Below are positions 7,408 through 15,191 of a DNA stretch of 46,796 nucleotides, piece by piece. Below the pieces are notes generated by a model. It did no database searches. It was not told where the DNA came from and saw only the letters and a program-made list of their open reading frames with translations. The position numbers and the translations under genes were made by a program. The number at the start of each line of letters is the position of its first letter. Within the stretch, counting starts at the first letter, position 1. Source of the DNA: Bacillota bacterium. Lineage in GTDB: Bacteria; Bacillota; Desulfitobacteriia; Desulfitobacteriales; JAJXUE01. The stretch is from assembly GCA_021783135.1 (NCBI GenBank), contig JAJXUE010000021.1:1-46796 (forward strand), in the 5' to 3' direction.

Positions 7408-7840
7408 AAGTGAACAAATCCACCAGTAAACCTTTAATCGTGTCTATTTTTGTTAAGACCTTCACGTTGTTAACGTTTTTGGCCGTTAGCTCAGCGCTCA
7501 GGTCGTTAAGGGTTGCCTCGATTTTGTGAATGGCAATTAAAATTCTGTGTTGGCCTCTGCTATTTAAGATTTGCTCTGAGTTCAAACCGTAATTCTGCGC
7601 TACCTTTTGTAACAGCTTCTGAAGAGCTGATTTATAATTTTCCAAGTTGGCCAGGCTGGTTTGACCTGCTAATGTCACGCCCGCAGCTTCGACGTTCTTG
7701 GCGAGAACATCAATTTCCGCGGAGCTTGTATTTTGGATATTAGTAAGCTCCTGGCGAAAACTCTCGACCTTAGGTGTAAAGCTAACAGGTTGATTTTTAT
7801 TGGCGCGGATAGAGGTAGCTTGATCAATGCGCAGGCTCAA
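7406..7840 (-). CDS. YaaR-like protein (DUF327)
   Basis: With a TTG start at 7840 (ribosome site GGGGTG 6 bases upstream) the protein has 144 residues, close to the 146 of Bacillus YaaR. It is predicted all-helical with no membrane segment. The C-terminal IDTIKGLLVDLFT matches the family's IGEIKGLLINLYT end, and NLENYKSALQKLLQKV matches the central YK.LVK.F... helix. YaaR/DUF327 proteins have no settled function. Being the third gene of a motA-motB operon suggests a motility link. The start lies inside the motB 3' end (17-base overlap). A longer in-frame extension to 7909 would run far into motB and looks like a shadow. Confidence 0.72.
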   Translation of the reverse strand: MSLRIDQATSIRANKNQPVSFTPKVESFRQELTNIQNTSSAEIDVLAKNVEAAGVTLAGQTSLANLENYKSALQKLLQKVAQNYGLNSEQILNSRGQHRILIAIHKIEATLNDLSAELTAKNVNNVKVLTKIDTIKGLLVDLFT

Positions 7841-8696
7841 ATGAAGCACCCCCTGTAGCTTGGGTAGTGGTCGAGGCACTGGCGGTAACGGGAACTTCAG
7901 TGGCGTCAAAGGAATTGCGCAAAATCACCAGATCTACGCGACGGTTTTCCTCGCGGTTGGCATCTGAAGTATTTGGCACAATCGGACGGTACTCACCGTA
8001 GCCTGTGGCAGACAATTCGTTGGGGGAAACCCCGTATGCGGCCAGTACTTCTAGTACGTTTACAGCCCGCGCAGTCGAAAGCTCCCAGTTGGAGGGGTAT
8101 TGCGGAGTGTTAATTGGCAGATTATCTGTGTTGCCCTCCACCCGGATATAGTTGTGCAGAGTACTTAAAATAGTACTCAGTTTAACTAAAATAGAGTGAG
8201 CTTCAGGCGAAATGGCGGCAGAGCCGCTGGCGAAAAGTAAAGTATTGCTAATTCGCACCACTAAGCCTTGCTGTTGAATGCTTGTATTAACCTTAGCTTG
8301 GAGACCGGAAGCTTTGATGAATTGGTCAATCTGCTGCTTTATGCCTTGTAGGGTTCTTGTTTCAGCGGCATTAGCCGCAGCAGCTGCCGCAGCATTAGCC
8401 GCGGCAGCTGCTGCGGCGGCTGGGTTAAGTTGATCCGGTTGCGTTGTTTGCGGACCGCCAGTGTTAAACTGGATTAAAGATTGCCCGGATTGGGTTTGCA
8501 TCGACATTTTAGCCGGCGTGCCTCCCCCAATGGCTGCATTGAGTGATTCAGCCATGGCCTGGAATTTAGTAGCATCAACTTTACTTAAAGTGTACATAAC
8601 AATAAAAAAGATCATAAGCAAGGTGATAAGGTCGGAATAAGTTAGAAGCCAACGCTCGTTATTTTCTTTTTCCGGCTCATGCTGCTTGCGTCTCAC
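7824..8696 (-). CDS. motB: Flagellar motor stator protein MotB
   Basis: A protein of 290 residues. The single membrane helix (about 16-39, RWLLTYSDLITLLMIFF) carries the proton/sodium-binding aspartate D22. The C-terminal OmpA-like peptidoglycan-binding domain (about 140-265) contains VEGNTDNLPINTPQYPSNW and ELSTARAVNVLEVL. Between them, residues 92-111 are almost pure alanine (eight, then seven As in a row), an unusual linker in the plug/periplasmic region. It anchors the stator to the wall and forms the ion channel with MotA. Its start overlaps the motA stop by 4 bases. Whether the ion is H+ or Na+ cannot be settled here. Confidence 0.95.
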   Translation of the reverse strand: MRRKQHEPEKENNERWLLTYSDLITLLMIFFIVMYTLSKVDATKFQAMAESLNAAIGGGTPAKMSMQTQSGQSLIQFNTGGPQTTQPDQLNPAAAAAAAANAAAAAAANAAETRTLQGIKQQIDQFIKASGLQAKVNTSIQQQGLVVRISNTLLFASGSAAISPEAHSILVKLSTILSTLHNYIRVEGNTDNLPINTPQYPSNWELSTARAVNVLEVLAAYGVSPNELSATGYGEYRPIVPNTSDANREENRRVDLVILRNSFDATEVPVTASASTTTQATGGASFEPAH

Positions 8697-9505
8697 GCCA
8701 CGTCCTCCGTTACCCTATTGTCAGCCGGGGTGCCCTTGTTAAGCTCCTTATTGAGCGCAGGCCCCAAGTGCGTTTTGAGTTTTTCTTTTAAAATGCTGGG
8801 GTTTTCTCCGGCTTGAATGGAAAGTACGCCATCTAAAATGAGGTCACGTAGTTGAACTTCGCGTTTGTCTTTATTTTTTAATTTTCCCGCCATAGGTAAC
8901 CAGACCAAGTTGGCGGAACCAACACCATACAAAGTAGCGATAAATGCCATAGCGATAGCGGGACCGAGAGCGTTGGGGTCAGAGAGATTGCCGAGCACAT
9001 GAATCAAGCCCATTACTGTGCCGATAATGCCCATGGTAGGTGCGTAACCACCGGCTGCTTCCAACATGGAGATGCCAATCTTATGACGGGATTCCATTGC
9101 ATTTATTTCAATCTCCAGAATTGTATTGGTTAATTCCGGGTCTGTGCCGTCAACAACTAATTGCAGACCTTGACGTAAAAAACCATCGGTAACAGCGGCT
9201 AAATCCTGTTCCAAACTTAAGAGGCCTTCGCGCCGCGCCTTCTCGGCACTTTTAATTAGAATTTCATAGGTGCCGAGAAAATCAAAGTTTTGTTGTTTAA
9301 ATAGAATCTTAAAGTATGCCGGCAAGGACAAAAATTCCTTGATGCTAAAAGATAAAATCAGCGAACCTATGGTACCGCCGAACACAATCATCGCTGCCGT
9401 AGGTTGAAATAACACTGCAATACTTCCACCCTCCAGCACATAAGCCACTACGATGCTGGAGATGCCTAAAACCAAACCAATAATAGTTGCAATATCCAAA
9501 GCCAA
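8693..9505 (-). CDS. motA: Flagellar motor stator protein MotA
   Basis: A protein of 270 residues with four membrane segments (about 4-24, 31-52, 150-172 and 184-206) and the large cytoplasmic loop between the second and third that pushes on FliG. The conserved stretch AAGGYAPTMGIIGTVMGL before helix 3 contains the key proline, and helix 4 has TLYGVGSANLVWLP. The start is TTG, preceded by GGGAAGGA. It is the first gene of the minus-strand motA-motB-yaaR operon, divergent from flgM. A TATAAT on the minus strand (9550-9555) lies 45 bases upstream. Confidence 0.96.
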   Translation of the reverse strand: MALDIATIIGLVLGISSIVVAYVLEGGSIAVLFQPTAAMIVFGGTIGSLILSFSIKEFLSLPAYFKILFKQQNFDFLGTYEILIKSAEKARREGLLSLEQDLAAVTDGFLRQGLQLVVDGTDPELTNTILEIEINAMESRHKIGISMLEAAGGYAPTMGIIGTVMGLIHVLGNLSDPNALGPAIAMAFIATLYGVGSANLVWLPMAGKLKNKDKREVQLRDLILDGVLSIQAGENPSILKEKLKTHLGPALNKELNKGTPADNRVTEDVA

Positions 9506-9549
9506 TCGTTCCTTCCCTTATACCAATGTTATCTACTTTATCTAACGTT

Positions 9550-9555
9550 ATTATA
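9550..9555 (-). promoter_or_regulatory. Putative -10 element for motAB
   Basis: TATAAT on the minus strand, 45 bp upstream of the motA TTG. No good -35 is seen and no sigma-28 consensus (TAAA-N15-GCCGATAA) was found in the motA-flgM gap. The gap (9506-9782) also holds inverted repeats CGTG/CACG (9697-9709) and ACTGGC/GCCAGT (9715-9741), nearer flgM. Confidence 0.35.
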
Positions 9556-9782
9556 CAGCTATTCCCTTAATCGAAAATACCCCATTTAAGCCAAATTTAC
9601 TAAGTATTTCTGTAATAATCGCCATATTTAGTCAACATATAACTTATTTATAAAAAGCTATCTAAGGGTGAAATATAGCGCAATAAAGAGATATTTCGTG
9701 AAAAACACGATTAAACTGGCCAAATGAGACTGACTGCCAGTGAGTATTACGACGTTAATAAACATAATAGGGGGTAGATACT

Positions 9783-10052
9783 ATGAAAATTGATAGAGTC
9801 AGTGAACTTGTTCCATTGCGAGAAGATGCGCCTGGGATCCGTAAATACACAAATCAGTCTGCACCTGCCAACGACAATGTAGAAGTTTCCCAACTTGGAA
9901 GGCTCTCGCAGGAGATTAATGTTGCGGTGCGTAATTCTGATGCGGTCCGCGCTGAAAAGGTAGCTTCGCTTAAACAAGCTATTGACAATAACACATATAA
10001 TGTGAATGCCCAAACGGTCGCAACCAAATTGCTGCAACAACGCGCTGATTAG
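9783..10052 (+). CDS. flgM: Anti-sigma-28 factor FlgM
   Basis: A protein of 89 residues that binds FliA (sigma-28) and keeps it inactive until the hook is complete and FlgM is exported. It has the expected start MKIDRV, a low-complexity middle and a C-terminal sigma-binding helical part (about 55-88) with RAEKVASLKQAIDNNTYNVNAQTVATKLL, the hallmark of the family. The ATG follows GGGGGTAG. It heads the block flgM-flgN-flgK-flgL. Its target FliA is encoded 26 kb downstream in this window. Confidence 0.93.
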   Translation: MKIDRVSELVPLREDAPGIRKYTNQSAPANDNVEVSQLGRLSQEINVAVRNSDAVRAEKVASLKQAIDNNTYNVNAQTVATKLLQQRAD

Positions 10053-10117
10053 GTTTTACCTATGCCCCCTAAGAGTAATCACTTTCCGCAAGCCAGCTTT
10101 TCAGGAAGGGGAAAATT

Positions 10118-10612
10118 ATGAGTAGTACCAACTGGGATAATCTGGTCGGAATTTTAGAACAGTTACACACTGAACTGGTGGCTATGTTAGTGCTTGGTAA
10201 ACGCAAACAACAAGTGTTAATTGACGGTAACGTAGATGAACTGAACAACATCGTAAACGAAGAAGAAACGCTGATTGCCGAAGTAGGTAAACTGGAACGA
10301 CTCCGGACGGAACAGTTTGGCAATTTGGCCAAAGGCTTAAATTTATCGGAGCATGCGACTATTAAAGAAATAGCCGACTTTTTTCCTCCACCATTAAACA
10401 CTGTTATCCAAGAGCAGGGAGTGCGCTTGACAGACTTGACTGTCCAACTAAAGCGGGTAAACGCGGACAACATTAGTCTGATCAAGCAGGCTATGGACAT
10501 TATTCAATTCACGTTGGAATCGGTTGTGGGTTATGAACGCCAACCGGCTTATGGTACCTCTGACAAGCCAACTAAACCTAGACGGACTTTGCTGATTGAT
10601 CATAAAATTTAA
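10118..10612 (+). CDS. flgN: FlgN-type export chaperone for FlgK and FlgL
   Basis: A protein of 164 residues, mostly amphipathic helix, in the standard place between flgM and flgK. Residues 1-60 include ILEQLHTELVAMLVLGKRKQQVLI and EEETLIAEVGKLE, typical of FlgN-family coiled coils. FlgN escorts the hook-filament junction proteins FlgK and FlgL to the export apparatus. The C-terminal 25 residues are basic and proline-rich. The ribosome site AGGAAGGGG lies before the ATG. Identity rests on both the helical pattern and the neighbours. Confidence 0.85.
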   Translation: MSSTNWDNLVGILEQLHTELVAMLVLGKRKQQVLIDGNVDELNNIVNEEETLIAEVGKLERLRTEQFGNLAKGLNLSEHATIKEIADFFPPPLNTVIQEQGVRLTDLTVQLKRVNADNISLIKQAMDIIQFTLESVVGYERQPAYGTSDKPTKPRRTLLIDHKI

Positions 10613-10636
10613 TGTTTGACAAAGTGGGTGAATCGC

Positions 10637-12151
10637 TTGAATAGTTTTTTTGGTTTACAGATAGGTTTAAGGGCCTTACAAACGAACCAAGCTGCAATCG
10701 ATGTTACCGGCAATAATATCGCGAATGCTAGTACCACAGGATATAGCCGGGAAGTAGTCGATTTGACAGAAACAGACCCCTATACCCCGCCTGCGTTTGA
10801 TGCACCAGTAATGGCGGGTCAAATGGGCACAGGTGTCCAAGTTGCCCAAATTCAACGGATGCGGGATACTTTTACGGATAGTATGTATCGCGAACAGACT
10901 GGCAGACAAAATTTTTATACTGCGCAAAATGATGTATTGAGTAAAATTCAGGCGGTTGTGAATGAACCGTCGTCTACCGGGCTCAGCAACGCGTTGCAGA
11001 GTTTTTTTACTGCGTGGCAACAGGTAAGTCAAGATCCGAGCGCGAGCAATCGCGCAGTTTTGGCCCAGGATACGGGTGCTCTCACGGACATGCTGCACTC
11101 CATGTCCAGTGATTTAACGCAACTAAATACGTATATCAACCAAACAGTCAGCGCGAATGTGGACTCTGTCAACAGCTTAACTTCACAGATTGCCGCCCTT
11201 AACGGTCAGATACAAGCTGTTGAGGCTAATAAAGCTAACACTGGGCAGAATGCTAATACTTTGCGAGATCAAAGGGATGTACTTATCGATCAATTGTCCC
11301 AATATGGTGCTATTACTGTAAATGAAGCTCCCGCGACCGGGATGGACACTATCACTATGGGCAATATGACCACACCGTTGGTAAGTGGCACGACGGCAAA
11401 CGCGCTCACGGCGGCAACAGATGCCAATGGCAATAAGGTTGTTGACGACAGTTCGGGCACTCAAGTCGATTTAGGCTACGTCAGCGGCAGCGGTAGTAGC
11501 ACTGATGATAATAGCGGGCTCGTTCAAGGCTATATTGCAGCGCGCGACGGAGCTACCTCAGGCTCGAATGGTTCAGACCTTACAGCTCAGATTAATAATT
11601 TGAATATCTTAGCACAGCAATTGGCAACTTCCGTCAACGCCCAGCAAACGCAAGGGTATGACACTAGCGGCAATCCCGGGGTGAATTTTTTCACTTCCGG
11701 TACATCTCCTACAGTAGATGCGTCCAATATTGAACTTAATCCACTTATTGCGGCGAATACGGACTTGATAGCAGCCGCTTCCAGTACGCCTGCTGCAGCC
11801 GGTGATGGCGGCAATGCCTTGAAAATTGCTAACCTGCAAAGTGCGTTTCCGGCGGGAACGACATTTGTTACGGGCTTCCCGTCAACCCAAACCTTCTCAG
11901 GTTTTTGGCAGACCTCCGTCTTTAATTTAGGCCTGGCCGGACAAACCGCCAACAGCCAAGAAACGAGCTACCAAGCGATGGTCAGCCAATTAGATAATCA
12001 ACGTCAACAGACCTCAGGTGTTTCTAATGATCAAGAGATGACCAATCTGTTGCAATATCAGCATGGTTATGAAGCTGCAGCTAGGGTGATTAACACGGAA
12101 GATTCGATGTTGGATACCATTGTTACAGGCTTAGGAGTTATAACTGCGTAG
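10637..12151 (+). CDS. flgK: Flagellar hook-associated protein 1 (FlgK)
   Basis: About 504 residues. The N-terminus NSFFGLQIGLRALQTNQAAI followed by DVTGNNIANASTTGYSRE is the FlgK rod/hook-family signature, and the C-terminus with YQHGYEAAARVINTEDSMLDTIV is the matching coiled-coil half. It forms the first junction between hook and filament. I place the start at TTG 10637 because GGGTG ends 6 bases before it and family members begin M.SFF; an ATG at 10616 would add seven unlikely residues. The central region is Ser/Gly/Asn-rich and variable, as usual. It is followed 11 bases later by flgL. Confidence 0.95.
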   Translation: MNSFFGLQIGLRALQTNQAAIDVTGNNIANASTTGYSREVVDLTETDPYTPPAFDAPVMAGQMGTGVQVAQIQRMRDTFTDSMYREQTGRQNFYTAQNDVLSKIQAVVNEPSSTGLSNALQSFFTAWQQVSQDPSASNRAVLAQDTGALTDMLHSMSSDLTQLNTYINQTVSANVDSVNSLTSQIAALNGQIQAVEANKANTGQNANTLRDQRDVLIDQLSQYGAITVNEAPATGMDTITMGNMTTPLVSGTTANALTAATDANGNKVVDDSSGTQVDLGYVSGSGSSTDDNSGLVQGYIAARDGATSGSNGSDLTAQINNLNILAQQLATSVNAQQTQGYDTSGNPGVNFFTSGTSPTVDASNIELNPLIAANTDLIAAASSTPAAAGDGGNALKIANLQSAFPAGTTFVTGFPSTQTFSGFWQTSVFNLGLAGQTANSQETSYQAMVSQLDNQRQQTSGVSNDQEMTNLLQYQHGYEAAARVINTEDSMLDTIVTGLGVITA

Positions 12152-12162
12152 AGGTGAGTTTA

Positions 12163-13098
12163 ATGCGAATTACCCAGAATATGATGACCAATACTGTAGT
12201 CCAAAACTTACAAACAAATCTTAATGAACTAAATACCTTGAATGATCAAATTGCTTCCGGGAAAAATTTCTCCGTGCCTTCCGATAATCCGTTAGGTGTT
12301 CTAGACTCTATGCAGCTTACCGATGCAGTTAATGCGAATACGCAGTATATCCAAAATGCTAATCAGGGGATGTCTTTGCTCAATTCAGCGGATGGTAGTC
12401 TGGGCAATTTAACAACTATCATCAACCGGGTTAATGATTTGGCGGTGCAAGGCGCCAGTGACACGCTGACGACGCAAGACCGCATGAGTATTGCCCAAGA
12501 AGTTGCTCAGTTACAAGGTCAAGTCATGTCGATCGCCAATACAGACGTTGCCGGTAATTATATTTTTGCCGGCACGAACAACAACACTCCCCCCATGACT
12601 AGCACCACGAGTGGTGCTACTACAACTTATACTTGGAGCGGCAATAGTAACCCGGCTATCCCGAGCACGCAAATTAGCTACCAAATAGGTGCGAACACCA
12701 ATTTGCAAGTAAATGTTGACGGCAGTTCAATTTTCGGTACTACAGCGCCTACAGGTGCAACTAGTTCGTTAATGCAGACTATGACTAACTTGATTTCTGA
12801 CCTGCAATCTGGTAATGGGCAGCAAATTAGTAGTCGCGACATCGGGGATATTCAGGCGAATCTCGACAACGTTTTGCAAGTCCGTACAGATATCGGTGCG
12901 CGAGTCAACCGTATTCAAAGTATGCAAAATACGCTGACAGGTCAAAATACTAACCTGCAAGAACTGCTCTCGAATGTGCAAAATGTGGACTTAGCACAGG
13001 CGATTACGCAAATGGAGTCACAAAAAGAAACCTATACTGCTTCCTTACAAGCGTCGGCGCAAATTCTGCAACCCACGTTATTGCAGTTTTTATCCTAG
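12163..13098 (+). CDS. flgL: Flagellar hook-associated protein 3 (FlgL)
   Basis: About 311 residues. It starts MRITQNMMTNTVVQNLQTNL, has the flagellin-like N-terminal SGKNFSVPSDNPLGVLDSM motif, AQLQGQVMSIANTDVAGNYIFAGT in the middle and a C-terminal helical end typical of FlgL. It forms the second junction layer between FlgK and the filament. The ATG at 12163 lies 5 bases after GAGGTGA; an upstream in-frame GTG (12154) is part of that ribosome site. The long perfect hairpin just downstream lacks a T-run. Confidence 0.95.
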   Translation: MRITQNMMTNTVVQNLQTNLNELNTLNDQIASGKNFSVPSDNPLGVLDSMQLTDAVNANTQYIQNANQGMSLLNSADGSLGNLTTIINRVNDLAVQGASDTLTTQDRMSIAQEVAQLQGQVMSIANTDVAGNYIFAGTNNNTPPMTSTTSGATTTYTWSGNSNPAIPSTQISYQIGANTNLQVNVDGSSIFGTTAPTGATSSLMQTMTNLISDLQSGNGQQISSRDIGDIQANLDNVLQVRTDIGARVNRIQSMQNTLTGQNTNLQELLSNVQNVDLAQAITQMESQKETYTASLQASAQILQPTLLQFLS

Positions 13099-13125
13099 GA
13101 ATAGTATGAGTAATGCATATAAGCG

Positions 13126-13170
13126 CATGTAGTAAACCCTGTCCATGCAAATGGCAGGGTTTACTACATG
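13126..13170 (+). repeat. Long perfect inverted repeat (hairpin) downstream of flgL
   Basis: CATGTAGTAAACCCTG (13126-13141) pairs perfectly with CAGGGTTTACTACATG (13155-13170). Inside, CCAT and ATGG add four pairs after a one-base bulge, leaving a GCAA (GNRA-type) tetraloop. There is no T-run on either side, so it is not a typical intrinsic terminator. It may be an mRNA 3'-end or processing element, or a structured RNA. Confidence 0.75.
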
Positions 13171-13367
13171 ACAGCCCCCCATGCCGCGGGCGCGGCACCA
13201 ACGGAAAATAAAACAAGGGCCGCTTAGCTAAAGGGTGAGTTTACTTTCTACGCAGAGAAGCATTGCGGAAGCGCCGTTAGCATACTCGGCGGGCGCCTGA
13301 ACGAGAGCACGCATGCTCGCGCCGTATGAAAATGAAGAAAAATAAGCACAAGGTGGTGTATATCTGG
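13171..13367. other. GC-rich non-coding stretch between flgL and fliW
   Basis: About 200 bases with no convincing gene on either strand. It is richer in G+C than its neighbours and contains short hairpins, for example CGCCG/CGGCG (about 13272-13291) and GAGCA/TGCTC (about 13304-13318). No known riboswitch was recognised. It could be the fliW-csrA leader or hold a small RNA. Confidence 0.3.
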
Positions 13368-13787
13368 ATGCAAAGCATAACAACTCGTTGGGGTGAGGTT
13401 GAGATTAAACCGGAAAATATAGTGAATTTTCCACAGGGTCTACCGGCATTTACCCACGCTCGGCAATTTATCATTTTACAGCCCGAAAATCCGGTCAGTG
13501 TCCTGCAATGCATTGAAGATACGAGTCTTAGCTTTCCCGTGATTAATCCCTACACTGTTGTGGCAGACTACCAACTTGATGTGCCTGAGGAAGACCTGGT
13601 TGAGTTAGAAGTAGCAGATGTCAACAAAGTATTAGTGTACGTTTTATTGGTCATAGCGCACACAGCTGAAAACACCACAGTGAATCTACTAGCGCCGGTA
13701 GTAATCAATGCGGAAAAAATGCTAGCAAAACAAATCATCATGACTGGCGACCTCTACAGAACGGAATACCGCCTTTTTGCTCGATAA
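13368..13787 (+). CDS. fliW: Flagellar assembly factor FliW
   Basis: About 139 residues. It has the FliW core TRWGEVEIKPENIVNFPQGL followed by PAF, and VLVIAHTAENTTVNLLAPVVIN in the C-terminal half (family: NL.APIVIN). FliW binds either flagellin or CsrA: when unassembled flagellin accumulates, FliW leaves CsrA, which then blocks flagellin translation. The ATG at 13368, after AGGTGGTG, gives the normal N-terminus MQSITTRWGE; an in-frame ATG at 13326 adds a lysine-rich extension without homology. It is followed 13 bases later by csrA, the usual partner. Confidence 0.93.
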   Translation: MQSITTRWGEVEIKPENIVNFPQGLPAFTHARQFIILQPENPVSVLQCIEDTSLSFPVINPYTVVADYQLDVPEEDLVELEVADVNKVLVYVLLVIAHTAENTTVNLLAPVVINAEKMLAKQIIMTGDLYRTEYRLFAR

Positions 13788-13800
13788 AGGAGGAAAACAA

Positions 13801-14046
13801 ATGTTGGTATTAACTAGAAGAGTGAACGAGCGGATTAAAATCGGGCCGGATATTGAGATAATTATCACTGACATTAAGCCGGACGTGATTAAAATCGGCA
13901 TTAACGCCCCTAAAACGGTGGCGATTTATCGGGCCGAAGTGTATGCTGCCATCGAAGATGCGAATCGCCTCGCGGCATTGCCTATCGATGCTACACCTGA
14001 GTTAAACAATATTCTGAGCGAACTCAACACAAAACTAGATAAATAG
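13801..14046 (+). CDS. csrA: Carbon storage/translational regulator CsrA
   Basis: A protein of 81 residues starting MLVLTRRVNERIKIGPDIEI, the canonical CsrA opening, with beta-strand pattern VIKIGINAPKTVAIYRAEVY. The C-terminal tail is longer than in the roughly 61-residue enterobacterial proteins, as in FliW-regulated CsrA of Firmicutes. It binds GGA motifs in mRNA leaders and represses translation. Two candidate sites lie in the flagellin leader that follows. The start follows AAGGAGG by 8 bases. Confidence 0.97.
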   Translation: MLVLTRRVNERIKIGPDIEIIITDIKPDVIKIGINAPKTVAIYRAEVYAAIEDANRLAALPIDATPELNNILSELNTKLDK

Positions 14047-14054
14047 TTAAATCG

Positions 14055-14084
14055 TAGAGAAAAATAGAGAAAAATAGAGATAAA
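14055..14084 (+). repeat. Short tandem repeat in the csrA-flagellin gap
   Basis: Three 10-bp units of TAGAGAAAAA (14055-14064, 14065-14074, 14075-14084; the third has a T for an A). AT-rich; no function apparent. Confidence 0.6.
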
Positions 14085-14119
14085 TGTTGATAAATTATCT
14101 ATTTAAACCATTATTAGCT

Positions 14120-14147
14120 TAAAGCTGGCGTAGCATCATGACGATAC
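14120..14147 (+). promoter_or_regulatory. Sigma-28-type promoter of flagellin
   Basis: TAAA (14120-14123), a 16-bp spacer and GACGATAC (14140-14147), which matches 6 of 8 positions of the sigma-28 -10 GCCGATAA, including the CGAT core. Transcription would start near 14154, giving a leader of about 100 nt. Confidence 0.6.
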
Positions 14148-14170
14148 ATTGACTATAAGTGAGTGACGCA

Positions 14171-14246
14171 CAGTTGGCGGCCGACAACTGTATGGCAATA
14201 CTTACTCGTCTAAGCAAGGATGCTTAGAAATAGAATTCAAGGAGGA
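14171..14246 (+). promoter_or_regulatory. Flagellin leader with two candidate CsrA sites
   Basis: Within the leader, a 5' hairpin CAGTTG/CAACTG (14171-14190) is followed by CTAAGC (14210-14215) and GCTTAG (14222-14227), which close a six-base loop AAGGAT presenting GGA. That is a typical high-affinity CsrA site. The second candidate is the ribosome site itself, CAAGGAGGAA (about 14238-14247). This two-site layout mirrors the Bacillus hag leader. It is inferred from sequence and from the neighbouring csrA and fliW. Confidence 0.65.
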
Positions 14247-14252
14247 ATATCA

Positions 14253-15080
14253 ATGATTATCAACACTAACATGAGTGCCTTGATTGCGGAAAGTAACCTA
14301 AGTAATACGCAAAGCGCTATGGCATCCGATGTGCAAAAGCTGTCTTCCGGTCTGCGCATTAACAGTGCAGCCGACGACGCCGCAGGTCTGGCCATATCGG
14401 AAAAAATGAAAGCGCAAATCAACGGCTTGACCCAAGCTCAACGTAATTCCCAAGACGGTATCTCGATGCTGCAAACCGCTGAAGGCGGCATGAGTCAAGT
14501 ACAAAGTATCCTGCAGCGGATGCGGGAACTTGCTGTACAGTCTGCCAGTGATACCAACACCAGCTCTGACCGTACCCAGATTTCCACCGAGTTTAAGCAG
14601 TTGCAATCTGAAATTGGTCGTATTGCTGGTGCAACCCAATTTAATACCAAGGATTTGATTAATGGCGCAGGTGCAACCGGTATCGCCTTTACGATTCAAG
14701 TTGGTGCCAATAAGGATCAAGTTATTGGTTTCTCTATCTCAGGAGTAGGTGCCACTTCCTTAGGCGTTAATACCACCCAAGCAGCCGTTACCAATCAGTC
14801 AGTTGCAGCATCAGCAATCTCCACCATTTATGTATCTATCAATTCGATCTCCACTGACCGCGACAAACTCGGCGCACTGCAAAACCGTTTCCAATATGCG
14901 ATTAATAACCTGGGAACTTCGCTCTTAAATATTACTTCTGCCCAGTCCCAGATTGCAGATGTAGATATGGCGACGCAGATGTCAGACTTTACCAAAAATC
15001 AAATTCTCAGCCAAGCCGGTACATCAATGTTGGCGCAAGCTAACCAGATGAACCAAAGTATTTTGAAACTATTCCCGTAA
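14253..15080 (+). CDS. hag: Flagellin
   Basis: A protein of 275 residues and the only flagellin gene in the window. The N-terminal D0/D1 region MIINTNMSALIAESNLSNTQ, LSSGLRINSAADDAAGLAIS and the C-terminal D1/D0 region TSLLNITSAQSQIADVDMAT through ANQMNQSILKLFP are complete. The central variable domain is very short, so the protein is little more than the filament core. The ATG at 14253 follows AAGGAGGA by 6 bases. An apparent upstream ATG (14220) lies in the leader stem and is rejected. It is expected to be under FliA transcriptional and CsrA/FliW translational control. Confidence 0.97.
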   Translation: MIINTNMSALIAESNLSNTQSAMASDVQKLSSGLRINSAADDAAGLAISEKMKAQINGLTQAQRNSQDGISMLQTAEGGMSQVQSILQRMRELAVQSASDTNTSSDRTQISTEFKQLQSEIGRIAGATQFNTKDLINGAGATGIAFTIQVGANKDQVIGFSISGVGATSLGVNTTQAAVTNQSVAASAISTIYVSINSISTDRDKLGALQNRFQYAINNLGTSLLNITSAQSQIADVDMATQMSDFTKNQILSQAGTSMLAQANQMNQSILKLFP

Positions 15081-15134
15081 GCTTAAACGTGTGGCGGGCC
15101 GGCACATGCCGGCCTGTCTGCGCATACCCAAGTT

Positions 15135-15160
15135 AGCCAGTCGCAGGGTGCTGGCTTTTT
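15135..15160 (+). terminator. Terminator of the flagellin gene
   Basis: Stem AGCCAG / CTGGCT (15135-15140 and 15151-15156) followed by TTTT. A second, GC-only hairpin GGCCGGC-ACAT-GCCGGCC lies just upstream (15097-15114) without a T-run. Confidence 0.65.
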
Positions 15161-15191
15161 GCTCAAAAGAAGTTGATGTGAGGTGGAAAAA

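Noticed and set aside
9506-9782. Sigma-28 promoters for motA and flgM
   Set aside because: CGAT-like sequences occur (for example CACGATTA near 9706), but no TAAA lies at the required 14-16 bp spacing on either strand.
13126-13170. Intrinsic terminator after flgL
   Set aside because: The stem is strong but no T-run follows on either strand, so it is listed as a hairpin only.
13171-13367. c-di-GMP riboswitch before fliW
   Set aside because: The region is structured, but I could not find the conserved GEMM core.
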